From Pseudoduganella flava (lineage in GTDB: Bacteria; Pseudomonadota; Gammaproteobacteria; Burkholderiales; Burkholderiaceae_D), in the NCBI RefSeq assembly GCF_007830495.1, contig NZ_VLKW01000002.1:704270-768269 (forward strand): a stretch of DNA of 64,000 nt, in the 5' to 3' direction. The position numbers and the translations under genes are program-made. The notes beneath the pieces were generated by a model. It had not been told where the DNA came from. It did not search any database and saw only the letters and a program-made list of their open reading frames with translations. This document shows positions 36,519-46,500 of this stretch, piece after piece (within the stretch, counting starts at the first letter, position 1; each line of letters opens with the position of its first letter).

Positions 36519-37235
36519 ATGAGCCACAGCCAGCAACCCCAATGGGGCCTGGCCGTCGATACCGAACGCTGTATCGGCTGCCACGCCTGTTCCGTCGCCT
36601 GCAAGGTCGAGAACTCCGTCTACCTCGGCATGTTCCGCACCAAGGTGTATTACCACGATTTCGCCGGCAAGGATGCCGCGGGCAGGAGCGCGCAGCGGCG
36701 TGCCTTCCTGCCCACGCTGTGCATGCAGTGCGAGGATGCGCCGTGCCTGAAGGCGTGCCCGACCGAGTCGATCCGCCGCGATGCGGATGGCGTGGTGCGC
36801 ATCGATACGTCCACCTGCGACCGCTCGCGCGACTGCATCGCCGCCTGTCCGTATGGTGCCATCCACATCGACCCGGTTGCCCAGGTGGCCGACAAGTGCG
36901 ACTTCTGCAGCCACCGGCTGGAGGCCGGCATGCAGCCCGCCTGCGTGGAAGCCTGCCCGACCGAGGTGCTGGTGTTCGGCGACGTGAACGACGCCGCCAG
37001 CCCGATCAGCCGCTTCCGCGCGCGCCATGAAGCCGACCTGACGGTACTGAAGCCCCAGGAGCTGACCCGGCCCGCGGTGCACTATCGCGGCATCGGCACC
37101 GTGGTGCCGCGCGCGATGGAAAACAAGCTGCCGAAGGGCCGCAACCACGACCCGTTCACGTACGAGATCGATACGTGGGCCGAGCTGCGCGCCGATTACG
37201 GCACCGGCGCCAAGGCCACGAAGGGAGGCAAGTGA
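36519..37235 (+). CDS. Four-cluster ferredoxin subunit of molybdopterin oxidoreductase
   Basis: 238 residues of the DmsB/PsrB/NrfC type. Cluster motifs: C18-x2-C21-x2-C24-x3-C28; C68-x2-C71-x4-C76-x3-C80; C100-x2-S103-x2-C106-x3-C110; C127-x2-C130-x11-C142-x3-C146. In the third, serine replaces the second cysteine (codons TGC GAC CGC TCG are clear), so that site probably holds a 3Fe-4S or altered cluster. It has no signal peptide; family members are exported together with a Tat-signal catalytic partner, which is the next gene (TGATG overlap). It transfers electrons between the molybdenum site and a quinone-linked partner not present here. Confidence 0.88.
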   Translation: MSHSQQPQWGLAVDTERCIGCHACSVACKVENSVYLGMFRTKVYYHDFAGKDAAGRSAQRRAFLPTLCMQCEDAPCLKACPTESIRRDADGVVRIDTSTCDRSRDCIAACPYGAIHIDPVAQVADKCDFCSHRLEAGMQPACVEACPTEVLVFGDVNDAASPISRFRARHEADLTVLKPQELTRPAVHYRGIGTVVPRAMENKLPKGRNHDPFTYEIDTWAELRADYGTGAKATKGGK

Positions 37236-39886
37236 TGCTGCGCCGCGAATTCATCAAGTCGGGCCTGGGTGCGCTGGCCACGCTGGGTGTCGGCGAAGTG
37301 ATCCTGCTGGGCGCGGGCGATGCGATGGCCGCCGCCCCCGATCCGCTGAACTACGCCACCGACGCCGACGGTGCCGCCCACAAGGTGCGCCCCGACTACC
37401 GCACCGCCACGTCCGTGAAGAGCGTGTGCCTGAACTGCTCGACCGTGTGCGGCATCGAGGGCTTCGTGCAGGACGGCCGCGTCGTCAAGATCCGCGGCAA
37501 TCCGCTCGACCCGAACCTCGGCAGTTTCATGACGTGCGCGAAGGGCCAGAGCGGCCCGACGATCAACAACTACCCGGAGCGCTTGCTGTTCCCGCTGCGC
37601 CGGGTGGGCAAGCGCGGCGAGGGCCTGTGGCGCCGGATCACGTGGGAAGAAGCGTATGCCGAGATGGCGACGCGGATCCGCCGCTGCATCGACGACGGCC
37701 ACCCGGAACGCGTGGCGATCCACCAGGGCCGTTCGCGCTACGAGTCCGAGATCGGCCGCTTCCTGAACGCGATCGGCTCGCCCGTGCTGCTGAACCACCG
37801 GGCGCTGTGCTCGTCGAACAAGCGCGCCGCCAACTACGTGAGCCTGGGCGAAACGGACTGGGAATCGATCGACGCGGAGCGTTGCCGCTACTTCCTGAAC
37901 TTCGGCGCCAACTTCTTCGAGGCGCACCAGGGCGGCCTGCACCTCGTGAAACGCGTGACGAAGGCGCGCTTCGACCATGGCGCCAAGCTGGTGACGTTCG
38001 ACGTACGGATGTCGAACACGGCGGGCCGCAGCGACGAATGGTTCCAGCCGTATCCCGGCACGGAAGGCGCGATCGCGCTGGCGATGGGCCACGTGATCCT
38101 GCGCGAGAACCTGCACGACCGCGCGTTCGTCGCCGACTACGTGCAGCCGGGCGAGGCGCGGCTGCGCGAGTGGCTGGCCAGTTGCACGCCCGCGTGGGCG
38201 GCACAACTGTCCGGCGTGCCCGCGGCGGACATCGAACGGCTGGCGATCGAGTTCGCGTCCGCGAAGCCGGCCGTGGCGGCCTTCACGAACCGCGGTACGG
38301 GGGCGCACTACAACGGCTTCAACGCCGAGCGCGCGGTGGTGATGCTGAACGCGCTGGTGGGCTCCGTCGGCAAGCCGGGCGGCTACTGCTACGGGCTGGA
38401 AGAGAAGCTGTCGCCGGCAAAATACCCGGCGCCGCAGCCGGAGCCGCCGAAGGTCACGATCCGCACCGACCTGGAAGACCCGCCCGAATGGCCGCTGGCG
38501 AACCGCTGGCAGAAGATGAAGGTCGGGCAGGTGGTGTACGACTACCTGAAGGAAGGCCGCGCGCGGCTGGACGTCTACATCAGCTACACGATCGCGGCGC
38601 CGATGACGTGGCCGGAAGGGCGCACCACGGCGGCCGAGGTGCTGGCCGACGAGAAGCTGATCCCGTTCCACGCCTGCTCGGACATCGTGTATTCCGAGAT
38701 GGCGCACTACGCCGACCTGATCCTGCCCGATGCGACGTACCTGGAACGCTGGGGCATGGACATCCGCAACAACCTCGAGCTGCGCCACTACGTGATGCTG
38801 CGCCAGCCGATGGTGCCGCCGCCGGGCGAGGCGGTGTCGTTCCCCGACGTGCTGTTCAATATCGGCAAGCGCCTCGGCCCGGACCAGGCGAAGTATTTCG
38901 CGTTCGGCACGCACGAGGATTACGTGCGGGCGCAGTGCTCGAAGCTGCCGACGAAGGGGCCGGACGGGCGCGCCTTCGCCAGCGGTTTCGAGTACATGAA
39001 GCACTACGGCGTGCACGTCGACGCCGGGCCGAAGGCGTACGAGGTGTACCGGCGCGCGTTGAGCGCCGAGCAGCTGGCCGGCAGCCGCGTCGACGAAGCG
39101 AGTGGCCGCGTGCTGAAGGCGGACAAGCCGGGCGGCAAGGAACGCGCGATCGGGCTGATGGTCGGTGGCGTGGCCGTGCGCGGCTTCGCGACGCCGTCCC
39201 GCCGCTTCGAGATCCACGCGCCGGAAGTGGCGCAGGTGGCCGCCGCGGCGGGCATGCGCGACGACGGCCTGCCGTCGTTCCACCACGTGCCCGGCCTGGA
39301 AAGCCTGCCGGCGGACCGCTACGTGCTGACGTCGTTCAAGTGGAACGTGCACACGCAGGGCCGCACCGCGTCGCAGAAGTACCTGGCCGAGATCGTGCAC
39401 GACAATCCGATGTGGATGCATCCGTCCGTGGCGGCGCGGATCGGCGTGAAGTCGGGCGACATGGTCGAGCTGACGACCTACCGGCCCCGTTCCGGCACCG
39501 CCGGCGACAAGGCGTTCAAGGGCGGCGCGGCCGGCAAGGATGCCGTCGTCGGGCGGGCGCGCATCCGCGTGTTCGTCACCCAAGGCATCCATCCGAAGGT
39601 GCTGGCGGTGTCGAATTCGCTGGGCTGGAAGTTCGGCGGCCGGGCGGCGCAGGGACGCAACGGCAACCGCACGGCGGTGCTGCGCGCCTCCGGCCAGGGC
39701 GCGACGGTGGCCGCGCTGGGACCGGAACCGCGCCACGACGACCTGCGCAACGGCGTCTGGTGGGACGAGCGCAACGGCGGGCGCGGCAACGGCGTCAACA
39801 TCAACGCGATCCTGCCCGTCAATCCGTCGCCGCTGGTCGGCATGCAGGCCTGGTTCGATACGGTCTGCAGCGTGCGCAGGGTGTAA
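37235..39886 (+). CDS. Tat-exported molybdopterin oxidoreductase (DMSO reductase superfamily)
   Basis: 883 residues; the ATG overlaps the ferredoxin stop. Twin-arginine signal RREFIKSG at residues 3-10. A 4Fe-4S site is at C65-x2-C68-x3-C72 and C101. The candidate Mo ligand is C192 in HRALCSSNKRA, fitting Cys-ligated enzymes of the polysulfide/thiosulfate/tetrathionate/arsenate type rather than Ser-ligated DMSO reductases. Cofactor-binding stretches: NFGANFFEAHQGG, TNRGTGAHYNGFN, YSEMAHYADLILPDATYLER and the C-terminal SNSLGWKFGG. It is a periplasmic reductase or dehydrogenase; substrate not determinable by eye. There is no NrfD/PsrC-like membrane subunit and no TorD-type chaperone beside it. 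Confidence 0.9.
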   Translation: MLRREFIKSGLGALATLGVGEVILLGAGDAMAAAPDPLNYATDADGAAHKVRPDYRTATSVKSVCLNCSTVCGIEGFVQDGRVVKIRGNPLDPNLGSFMTCAKGQSGPTINNYPERLLFPLRRVGKRGEGLWRRITWEEAYAEMATRIRRCIDDGHPERVAIHQGRSRYESEIGRFLNAIGSPVLLNHRALCSSNKRAANYVSLGETDWESIDAERCRYFLNFGANFFEAHQGGLHLVKRVTKARFDHGAKLVTFDVRMSNTAGRSDEWFQPYPGTEGAIALAMGHVILRENLHDRAFVADYVQPGEARLREWLASCTPAWAAQLSGVPAADIERLAIEFASAKPAVAAFTNRGTGAHYNGFNAERAVVMLNALVGSVGKPGGYCYGLEEKLSPAKYPAPQPEPPKVTIRTDLEDPPEWPLANRWQKMKVGQVVYDYLKEGRARLDVYISYTIAAPMTWPEGRTTAAEVLADEKLIPFHACSDIVYSEMAHYADLILPDATYLERWGMDIRNNLELRHYVMLRQPMVPPPGEAVSFPDVLFNIGKRLGPDQAKYFAFGTHEDYVRAQCSKLPTKGPDGRAFASGFEYMKHYGVHVDAGPKAYEVYRRALSAEQLAGSRVDEASGRVLKADKPGGKERAIGLMVGGVAVRGFATPSRRFEIHAPEVAQVAAAAGMRDDGLPSFHHVPGLESLPADRYVLTSFKWNVHTQGRTASQKYLAEIVHDNPMWMHPSVAARIGVKSGDMVELTTYRPRSGTAGDKAFKGGAAGKDAVVGRARIRVFVTQGIHPKVLAVSNSLGWKFGGRAAQGRNGNRTAVLRASGQGATVAALGPEPRHDDLRNGVWWDERNGGRGNGVNINAILPVNPSPLVGMQAWFDTVCSVRRV

Positions 39887-39892
39887 TTCCCG

Positions 39893-40228
39893 CTACAGCT
39901 GGTCCACCGCGTCGAGCACGCGCGCCGAATACACGACGGCGGCACCCGTGTTCATCGCGATGGCCACGCTGAGCGCTTCGGCGATTTCCTCGCGCGTGGC
40001 GCCCGCTTCCAGCGCCGCTTTCGCATGGACGGTGATGCAGCCGTCGCAGCGCGTCGTCACGGCCACGGCCAGCGCGATCAGCTCGTGGATCTTCTTATCG
40101 AGCTTGCCGGTGGCGGCCGCGGCGCCGTCGATCGTCTGCCAGCCGCGGATAGCATCCGGGCTCAAGGTGGCGAGGTCGCCCACGCGACCGATGAGTGCAC
40201 TGCGATAGGCGTTCCAGTCCTGGATCAT
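39893..40228 (-). CDS. Carboxymuconolactone decarboxylase/AhpD-like protein
   Basis: 111 residues from the ATG after AAAGGGA; a longer frame to 40339 lacks a ribosome site. CMD fold with the redox motif C-D-G-C-I-T-V-H (C-x2-C-x3-H) after LIALAVAVTTR and the tail AMNTGAAVVYSARVLDAV. AhpD-like members are thiol peroxidases or act in oxidative defence; small single-domain ones are mostly uncharacterised. It converges on the molybdopterin enzyme gene. The 250 bases upstream to the GH43 gene contain no gene I can support. Confidence 0.88.
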   Translation of the reverse strand: MIQDWNAYRSALIGRVGDLATLSPDAIRGWQTIDGAAAATGKLDKKIHELIALAVAVTTRCDGCITVHAKAALEAGATREEIAEALSVAIAMNTGAAVVYSARVLDAVDQL

Positions 40229-40478
40229 GATGTAGTCCCTTTCAGTGGTTGTGCTCACGCCATGCTGCGCCGGCTGGTCAGGTGAATGTGCGATGAATTT
40301 GTCCGAAAAGTTGGGCGGCGGGCCACACATACGCGACAACTTTCCCCTGGCGCGGCCGTGAATCTGTGCTTGTGCCGGTCGCGATTTGCTCAGCAGGTTG
40401 ATTGGTGCGGCATTGACGCGCGTGCCGTCCTGTTATCTACTGGCCGGCACAGTCAACCTTCACGAAAGACGCGTGAGC

Positions 40479-42113
40479 ATGAATCCAGCCGTGCGGCAGC
40501 GCCGCAGCCAGTGGCTTGCCGCGACGCTTGCGGCCCTGGCGCTGGCATTGTTCTGCGCGGGCTGCGCCGCGCCCGGCACCTACACGAATCCGATCCTGTA
40601 CGCCGACTATTCCGACCCTGACGTGATCCGGGTGGACGACGACTACTTCCTCGTTGCGTCCAGCTTCCATTTCTCGCCCGGCCTGCCGGTGCTGCACTCG
40701 AAGGACCTGGTCCATTGGCGTATCGCCGGCCACGTGCTGGACCGGCTGGACTTCCACCCCGCCTACGACATGGTGCCGCCGTACACGCTGACGGATGCGA
40801 CGTCGAAGCCTGTCGGCCCCGGCATGCGCTATGCGGGCGGCGTGTGGGCGCCGTCGATCCGCCATCATGCGGGGCGCTATTACGTCTATTGGGCCACGCC
40901 GGACGAAGGCATCTTCATGAGCTCCGCCGCACACCCGGCCGGGCCGTGGACAAAGCCGGTGACGGTGCTGGCCGGCCCAGGCTACGAAGACCCGTGCCCG
41001 TTCTGGGACGACGATGGCAAGGCGTGGCTCGTCCATTCGAAAGTGGGCGCCGGCCCGTTGATCCTGCACGCGATGCGCGCGGACGGCACGGCCCTGCTGG
41101 ACGCGGGGATAACGATCGTCGAGGACAAGGTCAACCTGCCCGTGCTGGAAGGGCCGAAGCTCTACAAGCGCAACGGCTGGTACTACATCTTCGCGCCGAT
41201 CGGCGGCGTGGGGACGGGGCCGCAGGCCGTGCTGCGTGCGCGGCAGATCACGGGGCCGTACGAATACCGCACCGTGCTCCATCCCGGCAACGGCCTGGCG
41301 GGCCCGCACCAGGGCGGCTATGTCGAGACGCCGTCCGGCCAGGGCTGGTTCATCCACTTCAACAGCACGGGGGCGTTCGGCCGCATCGCGCACCTGCAGC
41401 CGGTGACGTGGCGGGACGCCTGGCCCGTGATCGGCAACGGCGGCCTGCCGGTGCTGGAGCACCAGGTGCCGCAGATGGCCGGCAGCGGCTACCGCCTGCA
41501 GGATTCCGACGAATTCGCGCAACCGGCGCTGGGCTTGCAATGGTCATGGAACCACAATCCCGACGCGGCGCGCTGGAGCCTCACCGAGCGGCCTGGTTTC
41601 CTGCGCATCGGCGCAACCCGGGCGCGGCACCTCGTCGGCGCCCGCAACACGCTGACGCAGATCCTGCAGGGGCCTGCCTCCGAGATCACGACGCGCATCG
41701 AGCTGCAGGGCATGGCGGAAGGCCAGCGCGCCGGCCTTGTGCTGTTCGGCGTGAAAGTGCCGTGGATCGGCGTTGTGCGGGAGGACGGTATCAACCATTT
41801 GACCTATGCGAACGCCGGCGCGGAAACGCGTGGCGCGCGGATCGATGCCGATGCCGTGATCCTGCGCGCCACGGTGACCGCCGACCAGCACGTGCGATTC
41901 GCGTATGCGCTGGACGGGCAGGGCGCCTTCACGAACTTCGGCCCCGCCACGCCGCTGGCGAAGTTCTCGTGGTGGAAGGGCAGCCGCCCCGCCGTGTTCA
42001 CCTACGTCCGTTCCGACGCGGACGAGCCGAAGGCTGCCCACGCCGGCCCGCTCGCCCGCGACTACATCGACGTGGACTGGTTCCGCGTCCGCGTCCTGCA
42101 AGGAGAACCGTGA
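40479..42113 (+). CDS. GH43 glycosidase, lipoprotein
   Basis: 544 residues. A signal with lipobox FCAGC (Cys29) is followed by the five-blade GH43 propeller: NPILYADYSDPDVIRVDDDY (catalytic base Asp), SSFHFSPGLPVLHSKDLVHW, WAPSIRHHAGRYYVYW, YEDPCPFWDDDGKAWLVHS and VLEGPKLYKRNGWYYIF (general acid Glu). The C-terminal 190 residues are a concanavalin-like GH43_C2 domain. Probable beta-xylosidase or alpha-arabinofuranosidase acting on side chains of pectin or arabinoxylan. Translationally coupled to the GH28 gene by TGATG. Confidence 0.9.
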   Translation: MNPAVRQRRSQWLAATLAALALALFCAGCAAPGTYTNPILYADYSDPDVIRVDDDYFLVASSFHFSPGLPVLHSKDLVHWRIAGHVLDRLDFHPAYDMVPPYTLTDATSKPVGPGMRYAGGVWAPSIRHHAGRYYVYWATPDEGIFMSSAAHPAGPWTKPVTVLAGPGYEDPCPFWDDDGKAWLVHSKVGAGPLILHAMRADGTALLDAGITIVEDKVNLPVLEGPKLYKRNGWYYIFAPIGGVGTGPQAVLRARQITGPYEYRTVLHPGNGLAGPHQGGYVETPSGQGWFIHFNSTGAFGRIAHLQPVTWRDAWPVIGNGGLPVLEHQVPQMAGSGYRLQDSDEFAQPALGLQWSWNHNPDAARWSLTERPGFLRIGATRARHLVGARNTLTQILQGPASEITTRIELQGMAEGQRAGLVLFGVKVPWIGVVREDGINHLTYANAGAETRGARIDADAVILRATVTADQHVRFAYALDGQGAFTNFGPATPLAKFSWWKGSRPAVFTYVRSDADEPKAAHAGPLARDYIDVDWFRVRVLQGEP

Positions 42114-43585
42114 TGACGATCGATGCACGCCGCCGCCGGGTGGTGCTGGCGCTGGGCGCGGCGCTGCCGCTGGCCGCAATGGGCGCACCATGCGAGACGG
42201 CGCCCGCATGGGCCGACCAGCTGCGCCGCGAGCTGGACGAGATGGCCAGCCACCTGACCCGTACCCTGCAACCGTGGCCAGTGCCGCCGCGCGTATTCGT
42301 GCCCGAATCGTACGGCCTGGCCAAGGATGCGCTGGCGACGGCGGCGATCCAGCGTGCCGTGGACGCCTGCGCATCGGCTGGCGGTGGCACCGTGCGCCTG
42401 GCAGGTGGCGACTACGTCAGCGGCACGATCGACCTGCGCTCGGGCGTGATGCTGGAGATCGCGGCGGGCAGCCGGCTGTTGGCCAGCACGAACCTGGCCG
42501 ACTATCCCACGCGCCACGCGCGCCGCTCGACAGTCATGGACAGCAATATGGGCATGCACCAGTCGCTGATCTTCGCCGAAGGCTGCGAGCGCGTGGGCCT
42601 GTGCGGCAAGGGCACGATCGACGGCCGCGGCACGCCGGACAATTTCCCCGGTGAAGAAACCACCGGCGCCACGCCGGGCCGGCCGTTCCTGATCCGCATG
42701 CTCGACTGCCGCCACGTCGTGATCCGCGACCTGCGCATGCGCGACTCGCCGTGCTGGATGCAGAACTACCTCAATTGCGAAGACTTGATCGTCGACGGCA
42801 TCCACGTCGAGAACCAGGCGAACCACAACAACGACGGCCTGGACATCGACGGCTGCCGCCGCGTCATCGTCCGCAACACGTTCATCAACGCCGAGGACGA
42901 CGGGCTGTGCTTCAAGGGCGCCAGCCAGCGAAACGGCGAGCAGATCCTCGTCGAGAACTGCGAGTTCTACAGCAGCTGCAATGCGCTGAAGTTCGGCACC
43001 GATTCGCAAGGCGATTTTCGCAATGTCCTGGTGCGCCACGTCGTGCTGGGTGGACCGGCCGCGACGATGCGCGCGGCCAAGCGCCGCAAGGCCGATGGCG
43101 GCATTTCGTGGGAAAGCGTCGACGGCGGCACCGTCGAGCGCATACTGGTGCACGACGTGCAGATCGTCCGCTCCGAAAGCCCGCTGTTCCTGATCCTCAG
43201 CGACCGCGGTCGCGTGCGGCCCGGCCAGTCGAAGCCGCCGGCGGGCCGATTGCGTCACATCGTCTACGACCGCATCACGGGCGACGACAACGGCATGCGC
43301 GGCTCGTTCTTCACGGCGATACCCGAACGCCCCATCGAGAACGTGCTGCTGCGCGACGTGGCGTTGACGATGGCGCCCGCACCAGGGCCGGCACCCGATG
43401 CGGCCGCCGTCCCCGATGGACGCGGCCTGTATCCCGACCCGCACATGTTCGCCCCGGTGATGCCGGCATCCGGCCTGTGGGCCCGCAACGTGCGCAACCT
43501 GACGTTGCAACGCGTGCGGTTCACTACGACTGGACAGGATGCGCGGCCCGCGCTGATCGCGCCGGCCGCGTGCAGGCTGGGCTGA
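42113..43585 (+). CDS. GH28 polygalacturonase-like glycosidase
   Basis: 490 residues; ATG overlaps the GH43 stop and AAGGAGA precedes it. The N-terminus is signal-like (RRRVVLALGAALPLAAMGAP). GH28 beta-helix with the key motifs: NHNNDGLDIDG (N-x-D), NAEDDGLCFKG (DD pair) and SSCNALKFGTDS near the third motif. The usual G-H-G is replaced by C-N-A-L-K, as in exo-acting or rhamnogalacturonan-type relatives. It probably cleaves oligogalacturonides or related uronic chains in the periplasm. The stop abuts the stop of the TonB receptor on the other strand. Confidence 0.85.
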   Translation: MTIDARRRRVVLALGAALPLAAMGAPCETAPAWADQLRRELDEMASHLTRTLQPWPVPPRVFVPESYGLAKDALATAAIQRAVDACASAGGGTVRLAGGDYVSGTIDLRSGVMLEIAAGSRLLASTNLADYPTRHARRSTVMDSNMGMHQSLIFAEGCERVGLCGKGTIDGRGTPDNFPGEETTGATPGRPFLIRMLDCRHVVIRDLRMRDSPCWMQNYLNCEDLIVDGIHVENQANHNNDGLDIDGCRRVIVRNTFINAEDDGLCFKGASQRNGEQILVENCEFYSSCNALKFGTDSQGDFRNVLVRHVVLGGPAATMRAAKRRKADGGISWESVDGGTVERILVHDVQIVRSESPLFLILSDRGRVRPGQSKPPAGRLRHIVYDRITGDDNGMRGSFFTAIPERPIENVLLRDVALTMAPAPGPAPDAAAVPDGRGLYPDPHMFAPVMPASGLWARNVRNLTLQRVRFTTTGQDARPALIAPAACRLG

Positions 43586-46500
43586 TTACATCTTCACGTT
43601 CAACATCGCAAAGAACGTGCGTCCCAGCGGATCGTAGCTGGCCGAGATCGAATTGTTGGCCGGCAGCTGCGTGGAGCCGAGCACCGGCGGGTCCTTGTCC
43701 GTCACATTGCGAACGCCCGCCGTGACGCTGACGGCCTTGCTGAAGTCCCAGCCCGCCGTCAGGTCGAGGTACGTGTAAGCCTTGATGCGCGGGTTCGTCA
43801 GCGAGTCGTAGGCCGGCGGTGTGAGGCCGCGGCGCTGCGGGATCACGTAGGCGTCCGTCGTCACGCTGCCGCTGTAGCGCGCGCGGGCGGACAGCATCAG
43901 CTTCCCGCTGTTCATCGTCAGCCGCACCGTGCCTTTCCACTTCGGCACCGGCTGGCCGCACGTGCCGCCCCAGCTGCCGACGCAGGCGTTCTTCACATCC
44001 GGGATGTCCTGGATCGGCGTGAAGGTCAGCTCGTCGACATAGGTCCAGTTGGTGTCCAGGTTCCAACGTGCGCCGTTGGCGAAGAGGCCCCAGCCGGTGG
44101 CGAAGCCGTAGTGCAGCGCCAGGTCCAGCCCTTGCGTCCTGATGCCGCCGATGTTCGCGGCCGTCGTCATCACGTAGTCCGGCGCGGCGATCTGGCCCGT
44201 GACGGGATCGCGGTGGATCGCCTTGCAGTACACGCTGTCCACGCTCTGGATCGTGTAGTAGCACAGGTCCAGCACGGACTGGATGCCGCCGCCGCCCAGG
44301 GTCGAGATGGCGTTGTCCAGCGTGATGCGGTACCAGTCGACGGAGAGCTGCAGGCCGCGCACGGATGGCGGCGCGAAGACGGCGCCGATCGTCGTCGTGT
44401 GCGACGTTTCCGCTTCCAGGTTCGGATTGCCGCCCAGGATCTGCGTGAGGAATTGCGTCGGCTGCACGGACGCATCGAACACCATATTGGCCGGCACGCC
44501 GGTGGCCTCGCACACTGCGCGCACGGCGGCCGTTTGCTGGCCTGCCGCCGCGCGGCTCGAGCATGGGTCGATCGCGATCGGGCCATTGCGGCCCTGGCCG
44601 CCGAACAGCTCGCCCACGTTCGGCGCGCGGATCGACTTCTGCCGCTGCACGCGGAACGTCAGGCTGTCGACCGGCGCCCATTCGGTGCCGATCGAGTTGG
44701 TCCACACGGTGCCGACGGATTCCACGTCGTAGTCGGAGCGCCGGAACGCGCCGCTGATGGACAGGCTTTTCGCCAGCGGCTTGTCCTTGAGGAGCGGCAC
44801 GCGCGCCTCGCCATACATTTCCTTGACGGTCGCCTCCCCCTCGGTGGGCCGCGCCGCGTTCCAGCCCGATACGTCGCCGGACGACAGGAACGCATCCGGC
44901 GTGTACTTGCTGTACGCATGGCGGCGCTCGAAGCCGGCCGAGAAGTCCACCGGCCCGGCCGGCAGCTCGGCCAGCTTGCCCGTCACGGTGCCGGCCAGGA
45001 CCTGCTGCTCGGCGACGATGTCCGAGTTCGACGAGATCAGGATCGCGTCGCGCGCCGCCTGCGTGATGTTCTGGCCGAACGGGTTCAGCACGGGCGCGGC
45101 GCCGTTCTGCGCCAGCAGCGCGTTCTGGAAGCGCGACAGCGAGATCGACCCGGCCTGGTACTGCGATTCCGTGGTGCGCGCATGGGTGTAGTACACGTCA
45201 TACTTCAGGTCCGACAGGTAGCGTTCCGACAGCGCCGGCAGCTCGCCCTTGACGCCGACGGAGAAGCGGAACACCGAGTGGTCCGTCGCGCCGAGCCGCG
45301 TGCCGAGGTCGGACAGGCGGCGGTTCAGGTTGACGAGAGCGCGGCCGTCGCCCGCCACGGTGGTCAGCGTCTGCGAACCGTTGGCCGCGTTCAGCGTACC
45401 TGTCTCGCGCAGGTCGAGCTGGCGCATCACTTCGCGCATCTCCGGGCTCAGGTAAGGGTTGTTCGTGTCGACGAGGAAGTTGCCGCTGGCGCTCGTCGGG
45501 CCGATCTGCACCTGTGCCTTGTTGCTGCTGTAGTGCATTTCTAGATAGCCCGTGGTGCGCTCGTTGAAGTCGTAGTGCGCGAACGCGTTGCCCATCCAGC
45601 GCTTCTGCGGCGTGACGACGTACGACAGCGGCCCCAGGTCGTAGCCGTCGTCCGGCGCGACGTACGGGCGCACCGCCTTGCCGCTGGCGTCGAAGATCGC
45701 ACCCAAGGTGCCCATGTTCTGCAGGCCGGCTGCGCGCAGTGCGGCGTCCAGGGCGGGGTTCGATGCGGCCGATCCGGGCACGGGCAGGTTGCCGATCCGT
45801 CCGTTCGGCACCGTCGACGAGCCGCTGAAGATGAGGCCAGGGCGGCCGCCGGCGGACAGGCACGTCTGCCCGGCCGGCACGGCCAGCGGCGTGCCGGGGC
45901 GGGTGGCGGACCATGAGGCGGCCGTGACGCAGCCGTCGCCCAGCGACGGCAACGAGTAGCCGCCCAGCTCACCGCGCGTCATGCCTTCGCGGTTCATGTA
46001 GTTCAGCGACAGCACGGCGTTGCCCTTGTTGTCGGCGAAGTTGCCGCCCACCGTCAGGTCGAGGCTGCTGGTCGGGGTTTTCGTCGGCTGGTCCCAGCTG
46101 CGCTGCGCATTCAGTTCGACGCCCTGGAAGTTGTCGCGCATGATGAAGTTGACGACGCCGGAAATCGCATCGGACCCGTACACGGCCGACGAGCCGCCGG
46201 TGACCGTTTCGATGCGCCGCACCAGCGCTGCGGGGATCGCGTTGATGTCGGTGGTGAAGTCCGGCCCCGTGATCGCGAAGCGGCGGCCGTTGACCAGCAC
46301 GAGGTTGCGCGTGGGCCCCAGGTTACGCAGGTTCAGCGTGGCCGTGCCGGACGGCTGGCCCGCCTGCATCGTGTTGGCGGTGGGGCTGCTCAACTGGCTG
46401 GCGGCGAACTGCGGCGTGTCCGTCAGCAGCGTTTCCAGGTTCTGCGTGCCCGTCACCTTCAGCTCCTGCGCATCGAGCACCGTGACCGGCGTGGGTGCGA

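Noticed and set aside
37196..39736. 846-codon minus-strand frame opposite the molybdopterin enzyme
   Set aside because: Same kind of GC-driven shadow; the plus strand has a complete Tat signal, Fe-S site and cofactor motifs.
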